From assembly GCF_002078605.1 (NCBI RefSeq), contig NZ_MSJR01000010.1:27535-91534 (forward strand): 64,000 bases of DNA, written 5' to 3'. Positions 41,081 through 50,550 of the stretch are shown here, one piece after another (the stretch's first letter is position 1; every line of letters starts with the position of its first letter). The notes below the pieces were generated by a model. The model saw nothing but the letters and a program-made list of their open reading frames with translations. It was not told the origin of the DNA and did no database searches. Source of the DNA: Salegentibacter sediminis (lineage in GTDB: Bacteria > Bacteroidota > Bacteroidia > Flavobacteriales > Flavobacteriaceae). The position numbers and the translations under genes were made by a program.

Positions 41081-42172
41081 TTACTTTTTGCTGAAGTGCA
41101 CATTGGCATAGCTGGAATTAATGCTTACCAGGTTGCCCGATTTGCTCTCTAAGTGATACCCCTGAAGGCTCTTTTTTGTATTCTGGTCGTGGCGCTTCTG
41201 TACCTGTAGATCATCCAATCCCTGAACATCACCATAACTGGCCTCCACCTTAAAATTAAAGGGCTGATTTGCATCATAACCAATTTTTACTCCGGCATAA
41301 TCACTATTAATTTTAATATTTTTGGTGCCAGTTACAATTTTCTCTATGCTAAGATTACCATAGTCTACGCTAAGATCGGCTGAGGTAAAGACCCTACCTA
41401 TTTTGGTGCTCAGGTAATCGCCGTCCCCAATTAATCTCTTTACTTTTTCTACACTTATACTCCCATAGTCTGCACTGAATTCCAGGTTGCTTACCTTTTT
41501 TATTTTGGAAGTCGTATAGTCGGCGTTTATTTTTAGCCTTTCTGCTTCTTCAACTTCAAATTCGCTGTAGTCGGCGTTAATCTCAGCATTTTTAATGTAG
41601 CCAAATCTACTGTTTCGGGTATAGTCAAAATTAAGGTAATTGGAGTCACCTCTGAGTTCCAGGATATCTATCTTTCCGTAATCACAATAAATTCTGGAGT
41701 TGCCCAGGAGGCGATCTATATAGATTCCGCCGTAATCATTGCTAAGATCCATATTATTAGTTTCAGGGGCTCTTATCACGTAATTGATCTCCATATTCAC
41801 ATTGTTTGATCCGAAGAAAAGATTGCTCCACCAGGAGGAACTGTTGTTTCCCGATAAATGAGTTTTAGCACTAACTCCTGAAGAATTTTGATTAAATTCC
41901 ACCTCTATTTCATCCAGTTTTTCCTGAACTTTTTCGGCGTCATTGCCATTGGTTTTGATAAAAACCTCAATCACCACTTTATTTTGATTCCAGGTAGAGA
42001 TATCGATATTCCCGTAACTGTTGTCTACCTTTAAGTTCGAACTGGCCGATACACTGAATTCCCTGGAGATTTTCTTCTCTTTGGTGTGTTTTCCGCTCAA
42101 ATCGTTATTACAGAAGGTCATGCCGGGGAGGAGAACCGCGGCAAGAATTAGTTTATATAATAGTGCTTTCAT
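41081..42172 (-). CDS. DUF4097-like beta-helix envelope protein
   Basis: A 363-residue protein with a signal peptide (about 1-22) and many short repeats (SYGNIDIS, DYGGIYID, DYGKIDIL, DYGSISVE, DYGNLSIE), spaced about 20 residues apart, typical of a beta-helix/DUF4097 fold. Starts 20 bp inside the anti-sigma gene, so translation is coupled. It may be the effector or the sensed target of the sigma/anti-sigma pair. Confidence 0.78.
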   Translation of the reverse strand: MKALLYKLILAAVLLPGMTFCNNDLSGKHTKEKKISREFSVSASSNLKVDNSYGNIDISTWNQNKVVIEVFIKTNGNDAEKVQEKLDEIEVEFNQNSSGVSAKTHLSGNNSSSWWSNLFFGSNNVNMEINYVIRAPETNNMDLSNDYGGIYIDRLLGNSRIYCDYGKIDILELRGDSNYLNFDYTRNSRFGYIKNAEINADYSEFEVEEAERLKINADYTTSKIKKVSNLEFSADYGSISVEKVKRLIGDGDYLSTKIGRVFTSADLSVDYGNLSIEKIVTGTKNIKINSDYAGVKIGYDANQPFNFKVEASYGDVQGLDDLQVQKRHDQNTKKSLQGYHLESKSGNLVSINSSYANVHFSKK

Positions 42173-42713
42173 GACTTTGTGTTTTTAGGGATTTAATATT
42201 TTCAATTTGGGTTAATACATTATTCAATAGATCAATTCTTTGCTGAAAGTTGCTAATCATAGCATAAATAACCCGTTTGTCCTGCCCGCTGTTCACCAGG
42301 TCTTTTTTAAGTTTGGAATACTCTGTTTCCAGTTTTTCCATTTGGGTGAGAGCATCATTAATCATCGCCTCGGTTTCCGGAGTCTTTTCAGCTTCAATAT
42401 TTTTCAATTCCTTCTGAATTACCGAGGTATAAAAATTCTGGGTTTCCTTCATTTCAGCAGAAACACTGGCCAGATCGCCTTTCCTCCCAGGTACATTATT
42501 CATATGAATATTTCCGAAGAGAAAAATTGCCAGGGCAATACTGGCTGCAATTCCCAGGAATGGCCCCCACAGGCTTCGTACTTTGGGTTCACGCCGGGTT
42601 TGTTTCTTAGACTGTTCTAATTTTTCGAAAAAGCGGTCCTTATGCCCGGCTTTGGGCTCCGCGGTATCGAAATTTAAGTCTTCGAAAAGCTCGGTTAATT
42701 TATCAGTTTTCAT
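42153..42713 (-). CDS. Membrane-anchored putative anti-sigma factor
   Basis: A 186-residue protein with a cytoplasmic N terminus (about 1-48), one transmembrane helix (FLGIAASIALAIFLFGN, about 51-67) and a mostly helical periplasmic part (about 75-180). It overlaps the sigma gene by 11 bp and the next gene by 20 bp. This topology and linkage mark it as an anti-sigma factor, though no known anti-sigma domain (such as the HxxxCxxC zinc type) is seen. Confidence 0.72.
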   Translation of the reverse strand: MKTDKLTELFEDLNFDTAEPKAGHKDRFFEKLEQSKKQTRREPKVRSLWGPFLGIAASIALAIFLFGNIHMNNVPGRKGDLASVSAEMKETQNFYTSVIQKELKNIEAEKTPETEAMINDALTQMEKLETEYSKLKKDLVNSGQDKRVIYAMISNFQQRIDLLNNVLTQIENIKSLKTQSHESTII

Positions 42714-43263
42714 CTTTCAGCAATTTTTTTCTTAAGCTCTCTTTAGCACGGGAAATAGTCGTTCTGCAATTGGCATAAGAGATTTTCAATATTTCACAAA
42801 TTTCATCGTAATCATATCCTTCAATTAGATGAAGCGTTAAGGCGATGCGGTAATTTTCCTTTAGCGAGTTTAAAGCCCGCATAATCCTTTTAACTTTTTC
42901 ATCATTTGCGCTTTCTTCCAAATCAATTCCTTCACTTTCATCTGCTTCATTTTTCAATTCATCATTATAACTGAATTCGGTATACTTAGCATTTTTATTG
43001 AACGAATTAATACTCAGGTTTACCACAATCTTTTTGAGCCAGGCTCCAAAACTCGCCGTGCCTTTAAAACTCTCGATCTTTGTAAAAGCTTTTAAAAAAG
43101 CTTCCTGCATCAAATCTTCGGCTTCGGCGGTGTCTTTAACAATCCGCAAGCTGGTGTTATACATCGCTTTATAATAGCGATCGTAAATCTCCATTTGTGC
43201 CCGCTGATCGCCTTCCCGGCAACGCGAAACAAGATCGTCAATATGTGTGATGGTTGGTGTCAA
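42703..43263 (-). CDS. ECF RNA polymerase sigma factor
   Basis: A 186-residue sigma-70 family protein with region 2 (about 25-90; YKAMYNTSLRIVKDTAEAED, LMQEAFLKAF) and region 4 (about 125-180; LKENYRIALTLHLIEGYDYD, EICEILKISYANCRTTISRA). It drives a small regulon in response to an envelope signal through the anti-sigma factor encoded downstream. It may activate its own operon. Confidence 0.9.
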   Translation of the reverse strand: MTPTITHIDDLVSRCREGDQRAQMEIYDRYYKAMYNTSLRIVKDTAEAEDLMQEAFLKAFTKIESFKGTASFGAWLKKIVVNLSINSFNKNAKYTEFSYNDELKNEADESEGIDLEESANDEKVKRIMRALNSLKENYRIALTLHLIEGYDYDEICEILKISYANCRTTISRAKESLRKKLLKDEN

Positions 43264-43472
43264 AAAAAGTATCTTGTTTATAATAAAGATGGGTTTGAAA
43301 TTGATTTGTTACACTTTTGAGAAAAAACTTTCTATTTTAAGATGGCATAAGAATTGACTAAAGATAATCAAGATTGCGCATACTATAACCTAAGCCGGTG
43401 AGGCTAAGGGAAAAAGAAAAGAAAAAGATTAAAAACACGAACTGTTAATGACAGTTTGACTTAAAATAAATT

Positions 43473-45923
43473 ATGGCAAAAACTAAAATCACCAATTTTG
43501 ACAGTTTGTCATTGCAGGAAATAGATCAGGATGCAGATCTTATTCCTTTAATGACGCCTGAAGATGAAGAGGAAATCAATAAAGAAAATCTACCCGAATC
43601 TTTACCTATACTGCCTTTACGAAATACCGTATTATTTCCGGGAGTAGTAATTCCAATCACTGCCGGGAGAGATGCTTCTATAAAGCTGATCAATCAGGCT
43701 AATAACGACAGTAAAATTATTGGGGTGGTTTCTCAAAAAGACGAGGAAGTAGAGAACCCTACTGCAAAGGATATTAACCGGGTGGGCGTAGTAGCACGAA
43801 TTCTTCGGGTGCTTAAAATGCCCGACGGAAATACCACGGTTATAATTCAGGGTAAAAAACGCTTTAAAATCGAGGAAGTGGTAAGTGAAGATCCTTATCT
43901 CACCGCTACGATTACGGAAGTTCCTGAAGCCAGACCAGCTACTGATAATGAAGAGTTCTCGGCTATTATAGATTCTATAAAGGAACTTGCCCTTCAAATT
44001 ATAAAGGGGAGTCCTAACATTCCCAGTGAAGCGTCTTTTGCAATAAAAAATATTGAAAGTGCTTCTTTTCTTATCAATTTTGTGTCTTCAAATATGAACC
44101 TTTCGGTAGAAGACAAACAAAAACTGCTGGAAACAAATGATCTTCGGGAGAGAGCTCTGGCAACCCTTAGATTTATGAATGTGGAGTTTCAGAAGCTGGA
44201 ACTCAAGAATGATATTCAGTCGAGGGTGCAAAGTGATATGAGCCAGCAGCAGCGGGAGTATTTTCTTCACCAGCAAATGAAGACCATCCAGGAAGAACTC
44301 GGGGGGGTATCTCATGAAGATGAAATTGAAGAAATGCGGCAGCGAGCCAGGAAAAAGAAGTGGCAGGAGCCTATTCAAAAGCATTTCGAGAAGGAACTTT
44401 CTAAAATGCAAAGAATGAACCCGCAGGTAGCTGAATATTCTATTCAGCGCAATTATCTTGACCTGTTTTTGGACCTGCCCTGGAATGAATTCAGTAAAGA
44501 TAAATTCGACCTGAAAAGGGCCCGAAAAATTCTTGACCGTGATCATTACGGGCTGGAAGATGTAAAGCGCAGGATCATTGAATACCTGGCTGTTTTAAAA
44601 CTTCGTAACGATATGAAGTCTCCAATTCTTTGTCTCTATGGTCCTCCCGGTGTAGGAAAAACCTCTCTTGGGAAATCAGTTGCCGAGGCTCTTGGTAGAG
44701 AATATGTGAGAATCTCCCTTGGTGGGCTTAGAGATGAGGCCGAGATTAGAGGGCATCGTAAAACTTATATAGGAGCCATGCCCGGAAGAATCATTCAGAG
44801 TCTTAAGAAGGCCGGTACGAGTAACCCGGTTTTTGTACTCGATGAGATCGATAAGCTAAGCATCGGGAATGCCGGAGACCCTTCTTCGGCACTTCTGGAA
44901 GTGCTGGATCCTGAGCAAAACAGCGAATTTCATGATAATTTCCTGGAGATGGGCTTCGATCTTTCCAAGGTGATGTTTATCGCCACGGCCAATAACCTGG
45001 GTACGATCCAGCCTGCACTTCGAGACCGGATGGAGATTATAAATGTTACCGGTTACACTATTGAAGAAAAGGTGGAAATCGCGCGCCAGCATTTATTGCC
45101 AAAGCAGCTAAAAGAGCATGGAATGACCAAAGAAAATTTGAAAATTGCCAAGCCTCAGCTGGAAAAAATTGTTGAAGGTTATACCCGGGAATCCGGAGTG
45201 CGTGGCCTGGAAAAGCAAATTGCCAAGATGGTGCGTCATGCAGCTAAGAATATCGCGATGGAAGAAGACTATAATATAAAAGTCAGCAACGAGGATATAA
45301 TTGAAGTCCTGGGCAGCCCTAAACTGGAACGCGATAAATATGAAAACAATGAAGTAGCCGGAGTTGTTACGGGTCTTGCCTGGACGCAGGTAGGCGGCGA
45401 TATTCTGTTTATTGAATCTATTTTATCTAAGGGAAAAGGAAACCTGAATATAACAGGTAACCTTGGAAAAGTGATGAAGGAATCGGCTACCATTGCGATG
45501 GAATACATCAAAGCAAATGCTGATGAACTCGGATTGGATCCTGGTGTTTTCGAAAAATACAATGTGCATATTCACGTGCCCGAAGGAGCTACCCCAAAAG
45601 ATGGTCCCAGTGCAGGAATCACTATGCTAACTTCATTGGTATCGTTGTTCACCCAACGTAAGGTGAAGAAAAGTATCGCGATGACTGGCGAGATTACCCT
45701 AAGAGGGAAAGTGCTTCCGGTGGGTGGTTTGAAGGAAAAAATTCTTGCTGCTAAAAGAGCAAAAATCAAAGAAATTATTCTTTGTAAGGAGAATGAACGC
45801 GATGTAAAGGAGATAAAAGAGGAATACCTTAAAGGCCTTACTTTTCATTTTGTGAATGAGATGAGTGAGGTAATAGACATAGCGATTACCGGACAGAAGG
45901 TGAAAAATGCCAAGAAACTTTAA
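43473..45923 (+). CDS. lon: ATP-dependent protease Lon
   Basis: An 816-residue AAA+ protease: N-terminal substrate-binding domain (about 45-250), AAA module with Walker [10 protein letters not shown] (about 390) and Walker [10 protein letters not shown], and C-terminal protease domain with the Ser-Lys dyad S713 (DGPSAGITM) and K756 (GGLKEK). It degrades misfolded and regulatory proteins. The N terminus carries about 30 extra residues before the LPILPLRN domain opening, usual in Bacteroidota. Confidence 0.96.
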   Translation: MAKTKITNFDSLSLQEIDQDADLIPLMTPEDEEEINKENLPESLPILPLRNTVLFPGVVIPITAGRDASIKLINQANNDSKIIGVVSQKDEEVENPTAKDINRVGVVARILRVLKMPDGNTTVIIQGKKRFKIEEVVSEDPYLTATITEVPEARPATDNEEFSAIIDSIKELALQIIKGSPNIPSEASFAIKNIESASFLINFVSSNMNLSVEDKQKLLETNDLRERALATLRFMNVEFQKLELKNDIQSRVQSDMSQQQREYFLHQQMKTIQEELGGVSHEDEIEEMRQRARKKKWQEPIQKHFEKELSKMQRMNPQVAEYSIQRNYLDLFLDLPWNEFSKDKFDLKRARKILDRDHYGLEDVKRRIIEYLAVLKLRNDMKSPILCLYGPPGVGKTSLGKSVAEALGREYVRISLGGLRDEAEIRGHRKTYIGAMPGRIIQSLKKAGTSNPVFVLDEIDKLSIGNAGDPSSALLEVLDPEQNSEFHDNFLEMGFDLSKVMFIATANNLGTIQPALRDRMEIINVTGYTIEEKVEIARQHLLPKQLKEHGMTKENLKIAKPQLEKIVEGYTRESGVRGLEKQIAKMVRHAAKNIAMEEDYNIKVSNEDIIEVLGSPKLERDKYENNEVAGVVTGLAWTQVGGDILFIESILSKGKGNLNITGNLGKVMKESATIAMEYIKANADELGLDPGVFEKYNVHIHVPEGATPKDGPSAGITMLTSLVSLFTQRKVKKSIAMTGEITLRGKVLPVGGLKEKILAAKRAKIKEIILCKENERDVKEIKEEYLKGLTFHFVNEMSEVIDIAITGQKVKNAKKL

Positions 45924-45931
45924 AAAATTAT

Positions 45932-45949
45932 AACCTCCGAAAGGAGGTT
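45932..45949 (+). terminator. lon terminator
   Basis: AACCTCC-GAAA-GGAGGTT with a stable GAAA tetraloop and T6. Confidence 0.85.
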
Positions 45950-45989
45950 TTTTTATGAAAGCATATTCAGGAAAACTTTCTTATTTAAT

Positions 45990-45997
45990 TAAATTTG
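45990..45997 (+). promoter_or_regulatory. cmk promoter -7 box
   Basis: TAAATTTG, a full match to TAnnTTTG. It overlaps an earlier possible TTG start, which supports ATG 46022 as the start of cmk. Confidence 0.55.
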
Positions 45998-46021
45998 TCC
46001 CCTGCATTTAAAGAGAAATTG

Positions 46022-46720
46022 ATGAGTAAAAAGATAACTATTGCCATAGACGGATATTCCTCTACAGGAAAAAGTACCGTTGCTAAACAACTTGCCAAAG
46101 AGTTAGGATATATATATGTGGATAGCGGGGCTATGTACCGTGCAGTGACCCTGTATGCGATGCGAAAACTCTTTGTAAGCGATACAAATTTTGACAAAGA
46201 ATCTATTATAAGGCATCTGGCATTTATCAATGTAAAATTCATATTTGATGATGAATTAGGCTATGGGGAAATCTATTTAAATGATGAAAATGTAGAAAAA
46301 GAAATCCGGCTGCTTGAAGTCTCACAGCAGGTAAGCAAGGTGGCTGCAATTCCTCAGGTTAGAAAAAAGTTAGTAAAACTTCAGCAGGAAATGGGCAAGG
46401 ATAAGGGAGTGGTTATGGACGGCCGCGATATAGGTACCGTTGTTTTTCCTGATGCAGACCTCAAACTATTTATGACCGCTTCTACAGAAAGAAGGGCAGA
46501 GAGACGTTACAAGGAGCTCAAAGAAAGGGGAGATGACATTTCTTTTGAAGAGGTGCTGAAAAATGTAAAAGAGCGGGATTACATGGATACCACACGTGCT
46601 GACTCCCCCTTGCTGAAAGCAGATGATGCCACAGAAATTGACAATTCACTCCTGGATTTGGATCAACAGTATGAGAAGGTGCTAAAGCTGGCCAAAGATA
46701 AAATTGAAGCAGTGAGCTAA
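46022..46720 (+). CDS. cmk: Cytidylate kinase
   Basis: A 232-residue nucleoside monophosphate kinase with P-loop IDGYSSTGKST (about 8-18), the CMP-binding segment VDSGAMYRA (about 35-43) and the MDGRDIGTVVFPDA motif (about 131-144). It phosphorylates CMP and dCMP. It lies directly before rpsA, a gene order also seen in Proteobacteria. Confidence 0.94.
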   Translation: MSKKITIAIDGYSSTGKSTVAKQLAKELGYIYVDSGAMYRAVTLYAMRKLFVSDTNFDKESIIRHLAFINVKFIFDDELGYGEIYLNDENVEKEIRLLEVSQQVSKVAAIPQVRKKLVKLQQEMGKDKGVVMDGRDIGTVVFPDADLKLFMTASTERRAERRYKELKERGDDISFEEVLKNVKERDYMDTTRADSPLLKADDATEIDNSLLDLDQQYEKVLKLAKDKIEAVS

Positions 46721-46746
46721 AGCTTTGATAATTAAAAAATAAGTAG

Positions 46747-46754
46747 TATTTTTG
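46747..46754 (+). promoter_or_regulatory. rpsA promoter -7 box
   Basis: TATTTTTG, full consensus. It predicts a leader of about 115 bases, with a small hairpin AAACAC-TTCT-GTGTTT at 46810-46825. Confidence 0.55.
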
Positions 46755-46875
46755 CACTCCTTTTTGGCAAAGGTCCGGAAGATCAAAAGGGATTAAAAAT
46801 AAATTTTATAAACACTTCTGTGTTTCATTTGCTAATTTTTCCGGGAAAACACAGGATACAAATTATTAATCAGCA

Positions 46876-48723
46876 ATGGCTGAAGAAAACAAAAAACAAG
46901 AAGTTCAGGATACTCCTGAAGTTCAGGAAGTAGCTGGGATGGACAATTCTTCACAACCTACCATCACAGAACAACAACAAAACCCTGAAAAATTCTTAGA
47001 AGATTTCAACTGGCACAATTACGAAGAGGGAATCGACCCGATTGATGATTCAAAGCTGGAAGAATTTGAGAAATTAGTTTCAGAAAATTTCGTTGACACT
47101 TTAGATGATGAAGTTGTAACCGGGACAGTAATAAATCTTACCGACCGTGATGCAATCATAGACATCAACGCCAAAAGTGAAGGTGTAATCTCTCTTAACG
47201 AATTTCGTTACAACCCAGACCTTAAGGTAGGGGATGAAGTAGAGGTATTAATTGATGTTCGTGAAGATTCTACCGGTCAATTAGTTCTTTCTCACCGTAA
47301 GGCTCGTGTGATCAAGGCCTGGGATCGTGTGAACAAAGCTCACGACGAAGGTCTTATCGTAAACGGTTTTGTAAAATGCAGAACCAAAGGTGGTATGATC
47401 GTAGATGTATTTGGAATTGAGGCGTTCTTGCCAGGTTCTCAAATAGACGTGAAGCCTATCCGTGATTACGATGCTTACGTAGGAAAAACAATGGAATTCA
47501 AAGTTGTGAAAATCAACCACGAATTCAAAAACGTTGTGGTTTCTCACAAAGCGCTTATCGAAGCCGATATCGAAGAACAGAAGAAAGAAATTATTGGTCA
47601 GCTTGAAAAAGGTCAGGTACTTGAAGGTACTGTTAAAAACATCACTTCTTACGGAGTATTTGTTGACCTTGGAGGAGTTGACGGACTTGTTCACATTACC
47701 GACCTTAGCTGGTCTCGTATCAACCATCCAAATGAGATCGTTGAGCTTGATCAAAAACTAAACGTGGTAATTCTTGACTTTGATGAAGCTAAAACAAGAA
47801 TCCAACTTGGTCTTAAGCAATTAAGCAAACACCCATGGGAAGCTCTTGACGAAAACCTTAAGGTTGGAGACAAGGTAAAAGGTAAAGTAGTTGTAATCGC
47901 AGATTACGGTGCATTTATTGAAGTTGCTGATGGTGTTGAAGGTCTTATCCACGTTTCTGAAATGTCCTGGAGCACTCACTTGCGTTCAGCTCAGGACTTC
48001 GTAAATGTAGGAGATGAGGTTGAAGCTCAAATCTTAACTTTAGATCGTGAAGACCGTAAAATGTCTCTTGGAATTAAGCAATTAACTCCAGACCCATGGA
48101 CAGATATTACTACTAAATATCCTGTTGGTTCTAAACACAAAGGTATTGTACGTAACTTCACCAACTTTGGTGTATTCGTAGAACTGGAAGAAGGAATTGA
48201 CGGACTTATCTATATCTCTGATCTATCCTGGACTAAGAAAATCAAGCACCCATCAGAATTTACTAATGTAGGTGATGAGCTTGAAGTTGTAGTTCTTGAA
48301 TTAGATGTTGAAGGACGTAAGTTAAGCCTTGGTCACAAGCAGGTTGAAGATAACCCTTGGGATAAGTACGAAACTGAATTCGCTGTTGGTACTAAACACA
48401 CCGCAGAGATTGCAGAGATCGTAGATAAAGGCGCCACTATAGACTTTAATGAAGATATCACAGCATTTGTTCCAACCAGACATCTTGAAAAAGAAGACGG
48501 TAGCAAATTGACTAAAGGTGAATCTGCAGAGTTCCAGATCATTGAATTCAATAAAGAATTTAAGAGAGTGGTAGCTTCTCATATGGCTATTCACAAAGAA
48601 GAAGAGCAGCAAATCGTTAAGCAAGCCGCTAAGAAAGCAGCTGCACAAACAAAAGACAAAACCACTATTGGTGATGTTAATGCCGATCTTCAGGCTTTAA
48701 AAGATAAAATGGAAGGGAAGTAA
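46876..48723 (+). CDS. rpsA: 30S ribosomal protein S1
   Basis: A 615-residue protein with an acidic N-terminal extension (about 1-70) followed by six S1/OB repeats (about 75-590); repeats 3-5 carry the typical GxV-x-FGxFV pattern, for example ITSYGVFVDLGGVDGLVHIT and IADYGAFIEVADGVEGLIHV. It helps the ribosome bind mRNA, which matters in Bacteroidota because Shine-Dalgarno sites are rare. Codon use here is visibly more biased (AAC, GAC, GGT, CGT) than in neighbours, as in highly expressed genes. Confidence 0.96.
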   Translation: MAEENKKQEVQDTPEVQEVAGMDNSSQPTITEQQQNPEKFLEDFNWHNYEEGIDPIDDSKLEEFEKLVSENFVDTLDDEVVTGTVINLTDRDAIIDINAKSEGVISLNEFRYNPDLKVGDEVEVLIDVREDSTGQLVLSHRKARVIKAWDRVNKAHDEGLIVNGFVKCRTKGGMIVDVFGIEAFLPGSQIDVKPIRDYDAYVGKTMEFKVVKINHEFKNVVVSHKALIEADIEEQKKEIIGQLEKGQVLEGTVKNITSYGVFVDLGGVDGLVHITDLSWSRINHPNEIVELDQKLNVVILDFDEAKTRIQLGLKQLSKHPWEALDENLKVGDKVKGKVVVIADYGAFIEVADGVEGLIHVSEMSWSTHLRSAQDFVNVGDEVEAQILTLDREDRKMSLGIKQLTPDPWTDITTKYPVGSKHKGIVRNFTNFGVFVELEEGIDGLIYISDLSWTKKIKHPSEFTNVGDELEVVVLELDVEGRKLSLGHKQVEDNPWDKYETEFAVGTKHTAEIAEIVDKGATIDFNEDITAFVPTRHLEKEDGSKLTKGESAEFQIIEFNKEFKRVVASHMAIHKEEEQQIVKQAAKKAAAQTKDKTTIGDVNADLQALKDKMEGK

Positions 48724-48747
48724 ACCCTGATATTTAATCATAAACAG

Positions 48748-48775
48748 AAACCTCCTTAGTTTGCTAAGGAGGTTT
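48748..48775. terminator. rpsA terminator
   Basis: AAACCTCCTTAG / CTAAGGAGGTTT 12-bp perfect stem with loop TTTG and T7. Confidence 0.9.
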
Positions 48776-48807
48776 TTTTATAGGGTATTTTAAGAGTTCT
48801 ACAGTCT

Positions 48808-49311
48808 TTACATTACATTAGGACTTCGTCTTTCCAGAAAAATATTATCGCGCCAAATTCCATCTCTTTGTCCTATCTTTTCCCGGTAACCCACTTCCCG
48901 GAAGCCTTCAGATTTATGTAGCGCGATACTGGCTTCATTCTCTGGGAAAATCCCGGCCTGCAAGGTCCAGATATTGTTCCTTTCGCTTTGAGCAATAATC
49001 GATTTCAGTAAAGCTCTGCCAACTCCATGCCCAAAGTACTCAGGATGTACATAGAGACTTATTTCACACACCCCTGAATATACCTGGCGCGCTGAAACAG
49101 GGGAGAGGGCTACCCACCCAATAATATTATTTTTATCTAAAGCAAGCAATCTGGAATCTGCTCTGAATTTTTTATTCCAGATAGCCCAACTAGGTGCAAG
49201 GGTTTCAAAAGTGGCCATGCCGGTATTTATTCCTGCCTGGTAAATCTCTTTAACGCTGGGGAAATCTTCTCTATGAATAGGTCTTATTCTAATTCCTGCT
49301 GAGTTAGTCAT
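48808..49311 (-). CDS. GNAT acetyltransferase, phosphinothricin acetyltransferase-like
   Basis: A 167-residue acetyltransferase. The acetyl-CoA loop is HPEYFGHGVGRALL (about 93-106), and the second half (WTLQAGIFPENEASIALH and GQRDGIWRD) matches the PAT/Bar-like MnaT group that acetylates methionine derivatives or phosphinothricin. Natural substrate uncertain. Single gene. Confidence 0.85.
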   Translation of the reverse strand: MTNSAGIRIRPIHREDFPSVKEIYQAGINTGMATFETLAPSWAIWNKKFRADSRLLALDKNNIIGWVALSPVSARQVYSGVCEISLYVHPEYFGHGVGRALLKSIIAQSERNNIWTLQAGIFPENEASIALHKSEGFREVGYREKIGQRDGIWRDNIFLERRSPNVM

Positions 49312-49433
49312 CCTAAAATTTTCAGGAAAAATAATATTTAAATCAATATTAGAATATCGTGCTTTTCAAAAAAAAAGCATAAAAAAACCGGAAAAAAATT
49401 TCCGGTTCTTTCAACATATTTGGAAGGTAATCA

Positions 49434-49883
49434 TTAAACAGTTTCCGTAATTTTAACCTTTGCCTCCATTTTTACTTCGGTTTTTATCGACCTTGTTATC
49501 AGGCAAATCTCTTCGGCTTTGTGAAGCAATTTCATTGCTTTTTCTTCATCTTTTGCATTTTTAATAACCAGTTCCGGTTTCAATATAACCTCACTCATAA
49601 TGAACTTTTTATCAATGCGTTCCATCTTTCCTACTGCCGGGCATTTTAAACTTTCAAAATCAAGTTTGGAATATTCAGCAACTGCCGTAAAAGAGGTCAT
49701 AAAACAACTTACTACCGAGGCGGTGAAAAGATGTTCCGGAGACCAAATCCCTTCAATCCCTCCAGGAAATTCAGGGGGAGTTGCTATTTCTATTTCATCG
49801 TTTAATTGAGGGGATGAAATTTTCCCCTTTCGTGTTTCTGTCCATTCCAGGTCCAGATTATAATAGTGCGCTTGTGGTTCCAT
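49434..49883 (-). CDS. OsmC-family peroxiredoxin
   Basis: A 149-residue OsmC/Ohr-type protein with the two reactive cysteines C60 (ASVVSCFM) and C127 (EEICLI) in their expected places, and the family stretch FPGGIEGIWSPEHLF. OsmC proteins reduce organic hydroperoxides and some react with persulfides. It follows the rhodanese gene by 41 bp, under the same sulfur-regulon promoter by inference. Confidence 0.88.
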   Translation of the reverse strand: MEPQAHYYNLDLEWTETRKGKISSPQLNDEIEIATPPEFPGGIEGIWSPEHLFTASVVSCFMTSFTAVAEYSKLDFESLKCPAVGKMERIDKKFIMSEVILKPELVIKNAKDEEKAMKLLHKAEEICLITRSIKTEVKMEAKVKITETV

Positions 49884-49924
49884 ATTTATAGTTTTATAAG
49901 AAGAACCAAACCGGTTCTTCCCGA

Positions 49925-50428
49925 TTATTTTTCAGTTTCAGCAGCTTGTGCCTGTGCCTGATGGTAGTTTACTTCTTCCCAGGCACCACCATTATAGCAT
50001 TCAATTCCCATCTGGGAAAGCATTTGAGTGGCAATACCGCTACGGTTTCCAGTCCTACAACATAGGATGAGTGGCTGTTTCTGAGCTTTTATCTCGTCCA
50101 TATGCTTATTTAATTCCTGTAGAGGAATATTTAATGAATCAGCCACATGCCCTCCTGCAAATTCGGGTCTTGTACGTACATCGATAACAGTGGCACCATC
50201 TTTAATCATTTGAGTAAAATCCATATTGTTTTTCTTTTTCGGTTTTTTCTTAAAACTGCTAAACAATAAGGCACCCATAAAAGCACCATATAAGGTGGCG
50301 TTAACGGGATCTGATGTTATTGCACATCCTCCGCTTTCACAGCCTATGGTGCTGTAATAAATAAATCCGGCAAGTGCCCCAACACCTAATCCGGCTATAA
50401 TAAGTTTGTTATTGTTTAGTAACTGCAT
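49925..50428 (-). CDS. Membrane-anchored single-domain rhodanese with an N-terminal DUF6132-like segment
   Basis: A 167-residue protein: two N-terminal membrane helices (about 9-28 and 44-59) separated by a loop with C30 and C35 (TIGCESGGCAIT), then a cytoplasmic rhodanese domain (about 68-155) with active-site loop CRTGNR starting at C124. It should move sulfane sulfur between thiols. The frame extends to a TTG at 50446, but that lies inside the -7 box of the promoter, so ATG 50428 is the start. The double-cysteine loop may take part in sulfur relay from the envelope; that is inference. Confidence 0.82.
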   Translation of the reverse strand: MQLLNNNKLIIAGLGVGALAGFIYYSTIGCESGGCAITSDPVNATLYGAFMGALLFSSFKKKPKKKNNMDFTQMIKDGATVIDVRTRPEFAGGHVADSLNIPLQELNKHMDEIKAQKQPLILCCRTGNRSGIATQMLSQMGIECYNGGAWEEVNYHQAQAQAAETEK

Positions 50429-50443
50429 GTTCTTTTTCAGCTG

Positions 50444-50487
50444 CAAAAGTAAGGCGATTGCAAAGCTACCACAGTTACATTTGTTAC
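50444..50487 (-). promoter_or_regulatory. Rhodanese-OsmC promoter with near-palindromic operator
   Basis: On the minus strand the perfect -7 box TACTTTTG occupies 50444-50451. The operator at 50474-50487 reads GTTAC-ATTT-GTTAC on the plus strand, 9 of 10 matches to GTAAC-N4-GTTAC. Spacing is 36.5 bp, identical to the island promoters 30 kb away. Confidence 0.68.
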
Positions 50488-50550
50488 AATAAAATCTTAG
50501 TAGAGCGGGATTACAAAATCAATTAAGAATAAAAAGTTTCCTATTTAGTT

